Source of the DNA: Teratosphaeria epicoccoides
Lineage: Eukaryota; Ascomycota; Dothideomycetes; Mycosphaerellales; Teratosphaeriaceae
Assembly (NCBI GenBank): GCA_021401465.1
Contig: JADDMT010000090.1
Span: 58,709 to 122,708, forward strand
Direction: 5' to 3'
DNA: 64,000 nt
Part shown: positions 1 through 11,254 of the stretch, in pieces
Numbering within the stretch: the stretch's first letter is position 1
Layout of the letters: each line of letters starts with the position of its first letter
Program-made: the position numbers and the translations under genes
Notes under the pieces: generated by a model
The model's database searches: none
What the model saw: the letters and a program-made list of their open reading frames with translations, nothing else
What the model was told of the DNA's origin: nothing

Positions 1-373
1 CTTTATAGTCTAGCAAAGAATACTATAATATGTCTAGAGTACTACAAACTTGTAACTAACACGTAGCAAGCGCTATCCTAAGCGCCTATAATAGCAAAGC
101 TAGACTAAGTAACTAGCCTGTAGGAGTACCCCCTACAAGCGACACTACATTAAATGACGGCTCTACTAGAGGCTAATTACGTAGCGGACAAGGTAATATA
201 TCCCCTGCATAGGGACTATAGCTAACCCTAACTATTAACCTAGCCCTTATAGCCATGATTGTCGACTAGGTTACGAACCCTCTTGCAAACTAGAGCTAAA
301 GCCGCACCCCTTCTAGTAGCGACAACAGCGAGGACGACAAAGACATCGCTATAAGTAGTACTAATGAACTAGC
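1..373 (+). pseudogene. family A gag, 5' fragment (RIPed)
   Basis: This is the start of a Ty3/gypsy family A gag frame. The ATG at 30-32 matches the gag start at 813 and those at 58586 and 60267, and the sequence tracks 784-1153 closely. It stops abruptly at 373, where the TG-derived end of a family A LTR begins. Internal TAG/TAA codons fall at Gln/Trp positions. No LTR is visible upstream inside the window. It is a truncated older copy lying directly 5' of, and in the same orientation as, the complete element that follows. Confidence 0.8.
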
Positions 374-763
374 TAATACGGTTAATACTAGGGGGCTATT
401 AGAGCCGCATAGGTTCTAATGCCTGCCCTTAGCATGTAATGACCCTACTATATGTAGCAAGGGGGTCCTTCGTATATACGTTAGCTCGTATGTCGTCTAA
501 GTAGGATTAATGCCTGACGTAGGGATGCTACTACGCTACTAACCCTACAGTACCCCTACGGGGCTTCCTGACCCTACGGTACCCCTACAAGGTTAGGCTT
601 AGACATGCTTTCTCTAATTAAGGGGCGCTAGGGGTTATAAGCACCTCTAGCGCTACCTCTGTAATAAGCAGAAAGCAGCGCTATCTTGTACCTACTAAAA
701 GGTTAGATTACTCTGTTACACTACAAGATATTTTCATATTATATAGTATATACATCTATATTA
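374..763 (+). repeat. family A 5' LTR (left copy)
   Basis: Starts with TAATACGG (TGATACGG in less mutated copies) and ends CTATATTA, so the TG...CA termini have been RIPed. It matches 13558-13943, 58177-58536, 59858-60217 and, inverted, 42932-43291 and 57603-57962. It is 390 bases because a block around 540-595, with two copies of a CCCTAC-GTACCCCTAC unit, is duplicated. Confidence 0.9.
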
Positions 764-3700
764 GTTCTACTTTCTCCCCCCTCCTTTGTAGTCTAGCAGA
801 GAATACTACAATATGTCTAGAGTACTACGAACTTACAACTAACGCGTAGCAAGCGCTATCCTAAGCGCCTACGATAGCGAAGCTAGCCTAAGTAACTAGC
901 CTGCAGGATTACCCCCTACAAGTGACACTACATTAAACGACGGTTCTGCTAGAGGCTAATTACGTAGCAGACAAGGCAATTTATCCCCCGCATAGGGACT
1001 ATAGCTAATCCTGACCGTCCTAGCCCTTATAGCCATAATTGTCGACTAGGTTACAAACTGCCTTACAAACTAGAGCTAAAGCCGTAACCCTTCTAGTAGC
1101 AACAACGGTAAGGACGACGAAGATGTCGCTATAAGTAGTACTAATAAACTAGCGGATGAAGAAATCTAGCAAGATTTTACGCTAGGGACCTGCGAAGATA
1201 ACATACTAGTAGGCGTAGATCCTCTGCATGTGCCTACAAATGTAGTGCCTAAATTCGGGGCCATGACAGGCTAACTAGGAGGTAGTCGTAACGCATGTAA
1301 CCTAAAGCTGTTTAAGGGAGACACCTTAAAGGAGGCTCGAACTTTCTTATAGGTATGCGAGGTAGTTTTTGTGCTTAACCTACGCGGATATGCTATAGAT
1401 AGTAAACAGGTCGCCTTTAGTATAATATAGCTTAAAGAGGATAGGGAACCTTGTAACAATTAGCATAAGCGGTATAACCTTATGCGGGTCTATGACAGAA
1501 CGTATATGTAGGCGGACTTTCGCTAGTTCTATGTTAACTAGGTCGAGGATCTAGGGAACTATGCCCTTACTATGTCTGTCAAGTATAAGAAGGCTAAGTA
1601 GGGGAAGGGGCAAACTACCTCTAGCTTTGCTACCTATCTCGCTATACTTAAGAGATAGATGCTACCCTATACTAAGACGTAACGTAAACAGCACTTACTC
1701 GTTAAGCTTAACGACAATCTTTAGAACATAATCATGACTTTTCATGAACTTCCGACAACTCGGCAAGACCTTGTGTCCCTTACGACATGTATAGAGATTA
1801 CCTTGAAGCGAAATAGACGATCAAGTAGCAAGGATAATAAGCGTCTAAGCCCTAAAGACCTACTAAAGGGCCGCTATTATAAGCGCCCTAAGGGTCAAGT
1901 CTAACGTAGTAGTCTATTCTAGAGGATTAAACCTTCCGAGCCTAAGGATAGTAGCGAGAAGCCTCTAAGTAGCTACTACATCTGTAGAGCGAAGGACTAC
2001 TAGGTAGCTTACTATCCTAAACAAAGCGATAGGAAGAAGGTAAACAAGGTGTCTGAAACCTCCCTAGAGGGGAAGCAAAAGGAGGACAAGGCTAAGGCAA
2101 CTAAATGGCTACTACGGGTGTCTAAGCTGTCTGTTACTAATAGTGTAGACTTGTAGCCTGCCTAGCGCCTATCTAGTGCGGTCTAAGTCGATAGCTCGCT
2201 TAAGCTAGTAGACTGCATGTTAGACGACCTTGCGGAAGTTAACGTGATACCCTACTAGGGTAATCGTACAGCTCGGTTTAAAGCCGGTTCTAGGAGCCCT
2301 ACTGCCTACTATGAAGTCCTTTTAGGGCGAAGGTGTAGCAGCTTAAGGCGCGTATAATGTGCGCCTCTAACTTGCAGACTCTTTAGGAGAAGAGCGTAAG
2401 ACTAACGAAGTGTTCTACGCTAAAGACGTTCCTAATAAGGAGCTCCTACTAGGTCGCCCTTAGCGCTACAAGCAGGGAGTCGTTATTAATAGAGCTACTA
2501 ATAATTAGTTCTATAGCTCTACAGGCGAAGTTCCTGTAGTAAGAATGCGTGACGCACATAGCTTCTATAAGGACATAAAGAAGGTCTAATGTGTGTATGC
2601 GGTCCGCATACAGAACGTCAAGGGAGACGTTACCCTTCTGCCTAAGTTAGAGGAATACGCCGATATTTTTGACGTAGAGGCTACAGCCTATACCCGGGAC
2701 CTAGACGCGGAGCATGTAATTAACCTTAAGGAGGGTTATAATCCTCCGCATTAACCTCTGTATCCTATGTTAGAATCTTAGCTCAAAACACTTCGAGACT
2801 ATCTCTACAAGGCGCAAGAGAACGCGTGGATCTGATGAAGCAACATTAAGGCTAGAGCGTTAGTAATGTTCGTCCTGAAGAAGGATAACACGCTCTACCT
2901 ATACGTTAATTACAGGGGCCTTAACGTAGTAACTTAGAAGAACCGCTGCCCCCTACTACTTATTAGCGAGACGCTTAACCGCCTTAGTAGCGCCGCTATC
3001 TTCTTATCTATTGACTTGAAGAATGCCTACTACAAGATACCTATCTAAAAGGTTAACAAGTAGAAGACTACGTTCTAAACGTAGTATAGATACTTCGAGT
3101 ATATAGTAATGCCATTTAGATTAACTAACGTACTAGCGACTTTCTAGGCGTGTATTAATCAGGCCCTAGCCGGCCTCGTTAATACCTGCTACGGAGTCTA
3201 CTTAGACAATATACTAGTCTACTCTAACTTAAAGGAGGAGCATATTTAGCATCTAAAGATAGTACTTAAATAACTTGGCAAGTTCGCTCTATATACAAAC
3301 CTAAAGAAGTACTCATTCTTTACGGACAGGATTAAGTTCCTTAGATACATTGTCTTAACGGAAGGAGTCATCATGGACGACTAAAGGGTGTCTGTAATCG
3401 CGGAGTAGCTATAGCTAACTACCTTCTAAGAAGTATAGGTGTTTCTAGGATTTACTAACTTCTACTATAGATTCATTTAGTTCTATTCAAAGATCGTGGC
3501 TTCCGTCACGGCCCTCGCAAAGGGCGCGATTTAAGGTAAAAAGCTAGGGATAGTACCTTAGGAGGAGGCTTAGAGTAAGGCTTTCTCTAAACTTAAAGCA
3601 GCCTTTTAAACTACACCTATACTTCGGTACTTTGACCCTACTACGAAGATCTAAATAGAGACTAATGCTTTAAAATTTGTAATAGCCGCAATTATATTAC

Positions 3701-5710
3701 AGCTCTAGTCGCACAAAGGTAGTACATAATAGTGCCTTCTAGTCGTAGAAGATGCAGGGCGCTAAGCTTAATTATAAGATCTATGACTAAGAGTTTTTAG
3801 CTATTGTCGATGGCTTTAAGGAGTACCGACACTACCTCGAAGGCGTAGTGCACCCTATTAAGGTGCTTACTAACCATAACAACCTTTGCGACTTCATGGG
3901 CGTGAAGTAGCTAAGTAGTTAGCAAGCAAGGTAGGCGACTTTCCTCGCTAGCTTTGACTTCGTTAACTAGCATTATTCTAGGAAGACAAACCTAGCTAAC
4001 AGTCCTTCGCGACAACTAGAGTACGACACTAGGGAGCAGGGTAACTAACAGCTTCTCCCTACGCTGCAAATGAAGCTTGTAGTTTAGGGTAGCGATCTGT
4101 CGTTAGCTCCTCTTGTAGGTCGACTAGAGGTCTAATAGGGCCTCATAGCCTCCGCTAGCAACAAACCCTCCTATCTGGCAGTTATAGCGACTATGTCTAG
4201 CTCGATCTGTGCGGTAGTTAACTAGGTCACATGTAGTAAGCATACAATGTCTAAAGAACCCTTTAAAGAAGTCTCGAGACTTATTCAGTAGTTACAAGAG
4301 CGAGAACCGGAGTTGATTAATAAGGGTGTAGCCCTCTAGGACACTACAGGTAGTCCGAAGTACTAGACTAAGTCAGGCGACTTGTAGTACTTTAACAATA
4401 GGCTCTACGTACCTACTAACTACGTACTCTGTTTGTAGCTCCTCTGTATTTATCATGACAATGAACTCGCAGGCCATTTTAGCGTAGAGAAGACAAACGT
4501 ACTTCTTAGACATAAATACTAGTAGCTAACGCTAGAACAGGATGTCTCTGACTATGTTAAATCCTGCTAGACATGCTAGGTTAGCAAATCTTGGCGCTAT
4601 CGCCCCTATAGTAATGCTTAGGCGCTCCTACTACTAGAGAGACTATAGCAAGACTTGACTATAGATTTTATTACTAATTTGCTGCTAGCAAAGTAGAAAG
4701 GCAATATAGTTAATGCTGTCCTTATAGTAGTCGACTAATACTCGAAGATGAATGTCTTCATCCTATATACAAAAAAGTGTACAAGTAGCGAGCTTGCGTA
4801 AATACTTCGTGACAAAGTCGTATAGCGCTTTAGTGTGCCCCGAAGTATTCTATCAGATTAAGGTCCTGTTTTTACTAGTGAATACTAGCAAGAACTTGTG
4901 TTTAAGGCGCGTGTTAAGTACTCCCTAAGTATAGCATTCTATCTACAGACTAATAGTTAGACTAAACGCATGAAACAGACTCTTAAGTAGTACCTCTAGT
5001 GCTACTACGCTAAGAACTAGGACGCCTAGGCTAACGTAATTCCTATAGCAGAATTTGCAGTTAATAATAGCGTGTATACTACTATAGACGTGTCGCTATT
5101 TCAGGTTCTTTATAGCTTTGATCTAGAAATACACCTAGAACCGCCTCAGGACGAGTCGTCTAAGGAGAGGGTGCTAGCTGCCACGGAATTAGCGCGGCAT
5201 ATGCGCAAGGTACTTTTAGTACTAATAGAACACTAGAAAAAGGCCTTAGAATCCTAGATTAAACATAATAACGCCTATGCTAAACCGATAACATACGTAG
5301 TTAGTATAAAGGTGTTACTATTAACGAAGAATCTTAAGCTCAAACTTCTAAGTAAGAAGATGACGCCAAGGTTTGTCAGACCCTTCTAGATACATAACGT
5401 AATAGGTTTGCAGGCATACTAGCTTTTATTGCTATTGTCATATTATGTGCATAACGTCTTCTATGTATCTCTACTTAAACCATAGTTATAGCGCAAGGGC
5501 GAAGAGCCTACAGACCTAATGCTAGTAGCAGGAAATAACGAAGAGTAGGAAGTCGAGGGTATTAAGGATAGTATGTAGCGTAAAGGCGTAACGCACTATC
5601 TAGTAAAGTAGAAAGGATACCTACCTAAGTACACATAGTAGGTTCTAGCTAAAGACTACAAGAACGCTCTAGAAGCTATTCGTGAGTTTAAAGAGCGGAG
5701 GAGGCGTAAG

Positions 5711-6108
5711 TGTTACTAACCTTGCTATTAACTAAGCCTCAAGAGGAATAGTCAAGTCACGTAGGGCAATTATTCTTTAGAGAGGCAACAGTAAACAGGA
5801 ACAATGTAATCTAAAAGGAACAAAGGTTGAATTCTAATTAGTAAGATAATAACATAAGTTAAACGCGTTCGAGCTATAAGGGCATCTTAGCGTTCCTAAA
5901 TACATAGGAGACATTAGTGTGTAATAGAGCTTGTCTTAGTTATGCTCTGTTAGAAACTATACTCTAATAGAGACGGTCTCTGTTAGTAAGCTATGTTCTC
6001 TGTCTTAGCTCCTACGGAAGCTTCTAAAACAGAGTCGCATCGTATGACTTAAAGGGCATTACATGACTCCTCTGTTATAGCGGTGTTCTATAACACCGTT
6101 CTGTAATA
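5711..6108 (-). repeat. family C LTR 1 (3' LTR of gag-pol)
   Basis: TGTTACTAAC start; ends GTAATA, where CA became TA. 398 bases, collinear with 9690-10087 and 10653-11050. Near its end it carries a short hairpin (CGGTGTT-CTAT-AACACCG), plus AGAGAC/GTCTCT inverted motifs around 5915-5980. Confidence 0.9.
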
Positions 6109-6183
6109 CTATCCCCCTTTTAGCTTAGGTTGTCCTGAGCTTACAAGTGTTGTTGCCGTTCTATCTGTTTTCATTACTTAACG

Positions 6184-6348
6184 ATATCTTCTTCTTCTTC
6201 TTCTCGCAAGAAACCTTCCTACCTTAGTCGAAAAGCTCTTGCCGCTAACATTGCAAAAACCGGCATAGAAATGGCTCCTTACAAGGATTATCGTAACGCT
6301 AAGGTTTCTCCTAGCTAACCTTAGCCTTAATGCGTTGTTAGTCCTTAC
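6184..6348 (+). pseudogene. family C antisense gene, truncated 5' part
   Basis: The plus-strand frame matches codons 1-55 of the antisense gene at 10163-10684. The start codon has become ATA at 6184-6186. After about 6348 the sequence switches to the minus-strand reverse transcriptase, so the remainder of this gene and the downstream half of pol have been deleted together. Only Ser-rich, Lys/Arg-containing N-terminal residues remain. Confidence 0.7.
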
Positions 6349-9300
6349 TAGAATGTCATCTATGTATGCTACGACGTACACATCTAGAAGTTCTCAAAGG
6401 ACTTTATTAACAAGGTCCTAATATGACGCTAGGGCATTTGTTAGTCCTATTAGCATGACTAAGAACTCGTAAAGCCTGTATCTTGTCTAGAATGCAGTCA
6501 TCTATTTGTATCTAGGTACTATGCGTATTATGTAAAACATATTACGTAAATCGATCTTCATGTACTAGTCTGACCTAGTTAATCGGTCTTGCATTTCTTC
6601 AATGTTTAGTAATAGGTACTAATTCTTAATTGTGATGTCGTTTAGTCGTCTAAAATCTACTACTAGTCGTAGTTTCCTACTTGCTTTTAGAACAAGCATT
6701 ACTAGTAAGGCTACTAAGGATGTCGACTTCTATATCTAGCCTTTTTCTAGTTTCTCCTTTAGCCATTCGTTTAGGGTCTTAAGCTCTTTCTTAGACATTA
6801 TGTATAAAGGTCCCTATAGAGGCTCCTTCCCTAGCTACAAGTGTATCTTATGATCCTATAGTTAATGTTTAGGTAAGGCGGCTTTGCCTCTCTCCTCTTT
6901 AAAGAGTCGTTCCTACTTACGATACTCCTTAGGGATGTCTAGGTCTAAGATTCTAGTGTCATCCTTCGATAGTGCATGACTTCTATCCTTCCTGTAATCA
7001 TCGTGTTAACCCTCTTAACCTAATAGAGGTGTCGATTCAGATTAAGTATATCCTGTACTTCCTATTAATGCAAAGTCTTATGTGTTATCCTACGTTTGTT
7101 AATCTTATCTATTCGTAAACGCTGCCGCTACATAGGACGAATGCTAATCATGTAATCGCATTCCCTAAATGTAAGTACTCCTTTTCTCTAGTTAATTACT
7201 AGGTTGTGCTTTCTTAACTAAGGCATGCCTAGCACAATGTCATGACTAGCCATATTAATAACATATAAGACAATTTCCTCGTAGTACTATTAGATAGCTA
7301 GTAGTAGCGGTACTGTCTCTCGCTCTACCTTAGGTAATAGTAACCTATCTGCTATAGTAAGTTCATATGTTCCTTCTTTTCTGCTTCGGGTTACGATCCC
7401 TTAGTTCTTAACAAATGATTTAGAGGCAAAATTCCTGTCTACTCCGGAATCTATAAGGGCAGTTATCCTATGCCTGTTAATAATAACTTTAGTGTAGAAG
7501 ACTACTGTCGATACTTAAGCGCTTTTAATGTTAAGGAACTCTCTTAGAACGCTCTAATCTAGAGAGTAGATCCGTTCCTAACTAGTTCTTAGCCTAGCAT
7601 TACTCTAACTATCCTAGGATCTGTTGTTTTGTCCTTAGCGCTTCTTGCGCATATAGTTCTTCTTTAAGGGTTTCGTTGCATGCGTATTATCCTCATGCGG
7701 CAATTGCCTTCTAGTATTGTTAGTTTAATCTTCTAACTACATCCTGCATTTCCCTAGTTACTACACTTTAGTTGTCTAGTAAAAGGTATCTATGTAGGGT
7801 AACTATGCTTCCTATAGGTATTCGTTCTATGACAAAGTTATGACAGGCATAATCTATCTTTAGTTATAGGTAATTCTAGGATTTAGCTCGTAGCGTCATC
7901 TATGCGTAGTCAAGCTATACCGGGTTTATTCTTTGTCACTTGTTGTTTATCATTAGGAATATTTCTTCATGTTGTCTTACAATGTGTAGTAATAATGCGC
8001 GTATTAGTGCTAGCGCATCTACCGCAAACGTAAGGATTTTGTCGTCGCTTCCCTCCTCGATTTCTTTATCGGATTCGTCTAATTCATTAGGACTTTCTTC
8101 CTTAGACTCGTCCCACTAATCCTCCTCTTGCTAAGGGGGCTCTAGAACTTCTCAAACTACTTCGAGCGCCTCTTCTTAAGGGAATGAAGTTCTTAGATCT
8201 TAGTTCTCTTTGTCCTTGTCGTTAAAGCAAGACTCGTTAATCTCTTTAAGGCTTGCGTCTTCTTGTGCAAGGCTTAGTCGTACGTGCCTAGTCCTTCTTG
8301 CTATTATACAAAATTCGCGTTTTGTCGGAGCTCTACATGTGCCGTGTAGTTCTAGTAGAATTAGCAAGCGTTCCTTAGGTAATATCCCTAACTTGGCAAA
8401 TTCTAATTTCATTTTGTTCTTGTAGTCGCGGAGTTCCTTGTCTTCTTCATGGATATCGCACTATGGATCCTTGCAGAGTTCCTAATTAAGGGCTCTATAC
8501 TATGATCCATTATTCGTGTAGGGATCCTTGCAGAGTTCCTAATTAAGGGCTCTATACTATGATCCATTATTCGTGTAAGGATCCTTGCAGAGTTCCTAAT
8601 TAAGGGTTCTACACTATGATCCATTATTTGTGTAGGGAGTCCTTGTAGCGACTACCTCTACGTAGGTCCTTAGCGCTTTCTTAATAGAGCTTAGCTCACT
8701 AATCCTTTTGTAGCCTTCTCTGCCTAGGTCCTTCTGTTACATCATATTAAACTGTCCGCGTCGTACCTTATTCTTGTCGCGACAGTTCCTTGCTATGTAG
8801 CCTTCTCTGCTACAGGCATAGCAAGTCAGTTTTCCTGCTCCTTAGGGTAAACTCTTCCCCTGTTTTCCTTTTCCTTTAGACTGACCCTTCTAGATAGCGT
8901 TAAACTGCTAGACTATTGCATTAGGATCACACTGTTATTTCTGATAGGTTAGTCAAGACTATCCTCCGCGTAGTTTATCTAGCACATATCCTGCTTTTCT
9001 AGAGATCTTAGAGTCGTAGTAGCGCTCTATTAATCTTTCGTAAAGTTAGTCGTCTAGCTTAATCGCTACTTTGACTAGTTCTCTGAGGTTGTTAATGCGT
9101 CCTCTATAGCGCATGAGTTTGTCTTTAACATTGTCCTTAAGGCCTTGTCAGAACATAACTTGAAGGGCTTCGTCGTCCTATTTAGTAACCTACGCGTGCT
9201 CCTAGAATTTAGCCGCATACTTGGCTGCTAACGTCTTCTAAGTAATATACTAAATAACTCGAACTACAGTTAACATTTTGTTCGAGACTCTATAGACTGT

Positions 9301-9640
9301 CTTTATAGCATTCTTTAAATGGTTCTAGGATCGAAAGATTCTACTTGAATCTTCCTCATTGTCTAAGTAGTTCCTAAGAAAAGGTTTAATCTAGTGCTAA
9401 GCTCTTCCTTGCATAAAGGTTGTTACAAAGAGAGGTTTCTATGCTTCTCCTATGTCGTTAAACTTAAAGTACATGTCTATTTAGGTAAGCTAGATGTTAA
9501 ACTTGTCTTAGTCGCTATAGTAGTAGTCCGGCTTGCTGACCTTGAGGGATTCCTCCTTAGTGTAGTTAGCAAGTGCGTTAATAGCCGACTAAGAGGTACT
9601 AGATCGTTAGCGAGAGCTTCTTACATCGCTTAGGGCAGGA
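6349..9640 (-). pseudogene. family C gag and partial pol (RIPed, 3' truncated)
   Basis: The minus-strand gag-pol runs from about 9640. A zinc knuckle lies at 8823-8782 (CYAC...NC, the His now Tyr). A 57-base in-frame tandem repeat follows, then an acidic Glu/Asp-rich stretch near 8000-8200. A protease/linker region comes next, and reverse transcriptase motifs end at an intact YIDD catalytic box (6366-6355). Sequence stops about six bases later. RNase H, integrase and any chromodomain are missing. Many TAG/TAA stops are present. The exact gag start is uncertain because the first codons are poorly preserved. Confidence 0.75.
8465..8635 (-). repeat. 57-base in-frame tandem repeat in family C gag
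   Basis: Three copies begin at 8465, 8522 and 8579, each starting GGATCCTTGC. The 57-base period equals 19 residues, so the repeat stays in the minus-strand gag frame (core read as MDHSxEPLIRNSARI). Copies differ by only a few bases. Confidence 0.9.
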
Positions 9641-9689
9641 GTTCCCCTTCTAGTTTACTATGTAGTACTTATCCTAAGGGCGTTTAAAG

Positions 9690-10087
9690 TGTTACTAACC
9701 TTGCTATTGACTAAGCCTTAAGAGTAATAGTCAAGTCACATAGGGCAATTATTCTTTAGAGAGGCAATAGTAAACAGGAGCAATGTAATCTAAAAGGAAC
9801 AAAGGTTGAATTCTAATTAGTAAGATAATAACGTAAGTTAAACGCGTTCGAGCTATAAGGGCATCTTAGCGTTTCTAAACACATAGGAGACATTAGTATG
9901 TAACAGAGCATGTCTCTATTATGCTCTATTAGAAACTATGCTCTAATAGAGACAGTGTCTATTGCTAAGCCATGTTCTCTGTCTTAGCTCCTATAGAAGC
10001 TTCCGAAACAGAGTCGCATTATATGACTTAGAGGGCATCGCATGACTCCTCTGTTACGGCGGTGTTCTATAACACTATTCTGTAACA
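9690..10087 (-). repeat. family C LTR 2 (shared middle LTR)
   Basis: 398 bases, TGTTAC...GTAACA, with its CA terminus still intact. It acts as the 5' LTR of the gag-pol-bearing unit and as the 3' LTR of the mini unit. That sharing is what LTR-LTR unequal recombination leaves. Confidence 0.9.
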
Positions 10088-10162
10088 CTATCCCCCTTTT
10101 AGCTTAGCTCGTCCTAAGCTTACAAGTGTCGTTACTATTCTATCTGTTTTCATTGCTTAATA

Positions 10163-10684
10163 ATGTCTTATTCTTCTTCTTCTTGCAAGAAACCTTCCTA
10201 CCTTAGTCGAAAAGCTCTTGCCGCTAACATCGCAAAAACCGGCACAGAAATAGCTCCTTACAAGGATTGTCGTAACGCTAAGGTTTCTCCTAGCTAACCT
10301 TAGCCTCGATGCGTTATTAGTCCTTAGTCGTCAAAATGCTTGGAATATGTTCGAAAGAATTGTAAAGAGTATGATATTACTCTCTCTACTCCTTAATGGG
10401 AAAAGCTTCGGGATCTTCGCGAGAAGCTTCGTCGAGATATTAAATCATTAGAAGAGGAGGAGGTTAATATCATGCAAAAGTTACAAGATTATCGCATGAA
10501 GTTACGTTTAGCTAAGCGTTACATAGATGACGCTATTAGGGAGGCGCTAGATATTCTGGAGCTTAAGGATCCTCTAGTTAAAAAGTTGCTTGATAATGTT
10601 AGGGTTAAGGTTCCGGTTTGCTATATAGCAATTATCCTAAGGGCGTTTAAAGTGTTACTAACCTTGCTGTTAACTAAGCCTTAA
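10163..10684 (+). CDS. family C antisense gene: Cys-cluster coiled-coil protein (RIPed)
   Basis: A frame of 174 codons from ATG 10163 to TAA 10682-10684, interrupted by four stops (two TAA, two TAG) at likely Gln codons, so nominally a pseudogene. The N-terminus is Ser/Lys rich. Cysteines at about residues 38, 53, 62 and 70 form a loose cluster. It is followed by a W/L motif (WEKLRDL) and a long charged helix with heptad-like Leu/Ile spacing, probably coiled coil. The final codons run through the start of LTR 3, so the native C-terminus was probably replaced at the deletion joint near 10625. It is the only gene left in this 565-base internal region. Function unknown. It resembles family B 14719-15339 in layout. 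Confidence 0.65.
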
Positions 10685-11050
10685 GAGGAATAGTTAAGTC
10701 ACATAGGGCAATTATTCTTTAGAGAGGTAACAGTAAACAGGAACGATGTAATCTAAAAGGAACAAAGGTTGAATTCTAATTAGTAAGATAATAACATGAG
10801 TTAAACGCGTTCGAGCTATAAGGGCATCTTAGCGTTCCTTAATACATAGGAGACATTAGTATGTAACAGAGCATGTCTCTATTATGCTCTGTTAGAAACT
10901 ATACTCTAACAGAGACAGTCTCTATTACTAAGCTATGTTCTCTGTCTTGGCTCCTATAGAAGCTTCTAAAACAGAGTCGCATTATATGACTTAGAGGGCA
11001 TTACATGACTCCTCTGTTACGGCAGTGTTCTATAACACTATTCCGTAATA
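10653..11050 (-). repeat. family C LTR 3 (5' LTR of mini element)
   Basis: 398 bases, TGTTAC...GTAATA, followed directly by the right-hand GTAAG target duplication at 11051-11055. Preceded by CCTAAGGGCGTTTAAAG, which also precedes LTR 2 and is therefore the candidate primer-binding side on the minus strand. Confidence 0.9.
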
Positions 11051-11254
11051 GTAAGCAGGGCTTAAAAAGGTCGATTTAGAAGATAAGAGTTTTAGAGCAG
11101 AGTTCTTAATACGTATATGTAGTACATAACGCGCGAAGTAATAACGAGAAACAAACGCCCTACCTATACATCATTAATGCTAAAAGGCACACCTAGAATA
11201 AACCTAAGGAACAGAGAACAAGAGACATGCTTAGATTAGCTTTATAGCTAGTAC

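Larger units (their letters stand above)
5711..11050 (-). mobile_element. family C composite: LTR-deleted element-LTR-mini element-LTR
   Basis: Three LTRs of 398 bases (5711-6108, 9690-10087, 10653-11050) alternate with two different internal regions: 6109-9689 (3581 bases) and 10088-10652 (565 bases). One GTAAG target duplication (5706-5710 and 11051-11055) flanks the whole array, so it entered as a unit or grew by LTR recombination after insertion. Gag-pol is on the minus strand. The purine tract on that strand (AAAGGGGGATAG) lies next to 6109 and 10088. Both units are deletion derivatives: the first lacks RNase H, integrase and the second half of the antisense gene, and the second lacks gag-pol. 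Confidence 0.85.
813..11109 (+). pseudogene. family A gag-pol polyprotein (RIPed, split by insertion)
   Basis: Gag-pol of a chromovirus, interrupted at 5711-11055. The frame opens at ATG 813. A CX2CX4HX4C zinc knuckle lies near 1974-2015 with two Cys and the His mutated to Tyr. Reverse transcriptase follows, with its catalytic motif reading YLDN near 3199-3210 (Asp to Asn by G-to-A). RNase H lies near 3650-3880, a zinc-binding integrase with its catalytic core at about 4450-5150, and a chromodomain at 5543-5700. The end reads through into 11056-11109. Stops are TAG/TAA at Gln/Trp codons. Compared with the copy at 60267 there is a 1-base insertion near 2255 and an 8-base loss near 3730. It cannot encode active protein. 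Confidence 0.85.

Noticed and set aside
8200..8425. Plus-strand 71-codon ORF
   Set aside because: It is the complement of the family C gag frame (8412-8200 minus), which has the zinc knuckle and repeat in the same reading frame.
813..11109. Possible programmed frameshift in family A gag-pol
   Set aside because: The left copy shifts frame twice, but the copy at 60267 has gag, RT and RNase H in one frame. The shifts map to a 1-base insertion and an 8-base deletion in the left copy.
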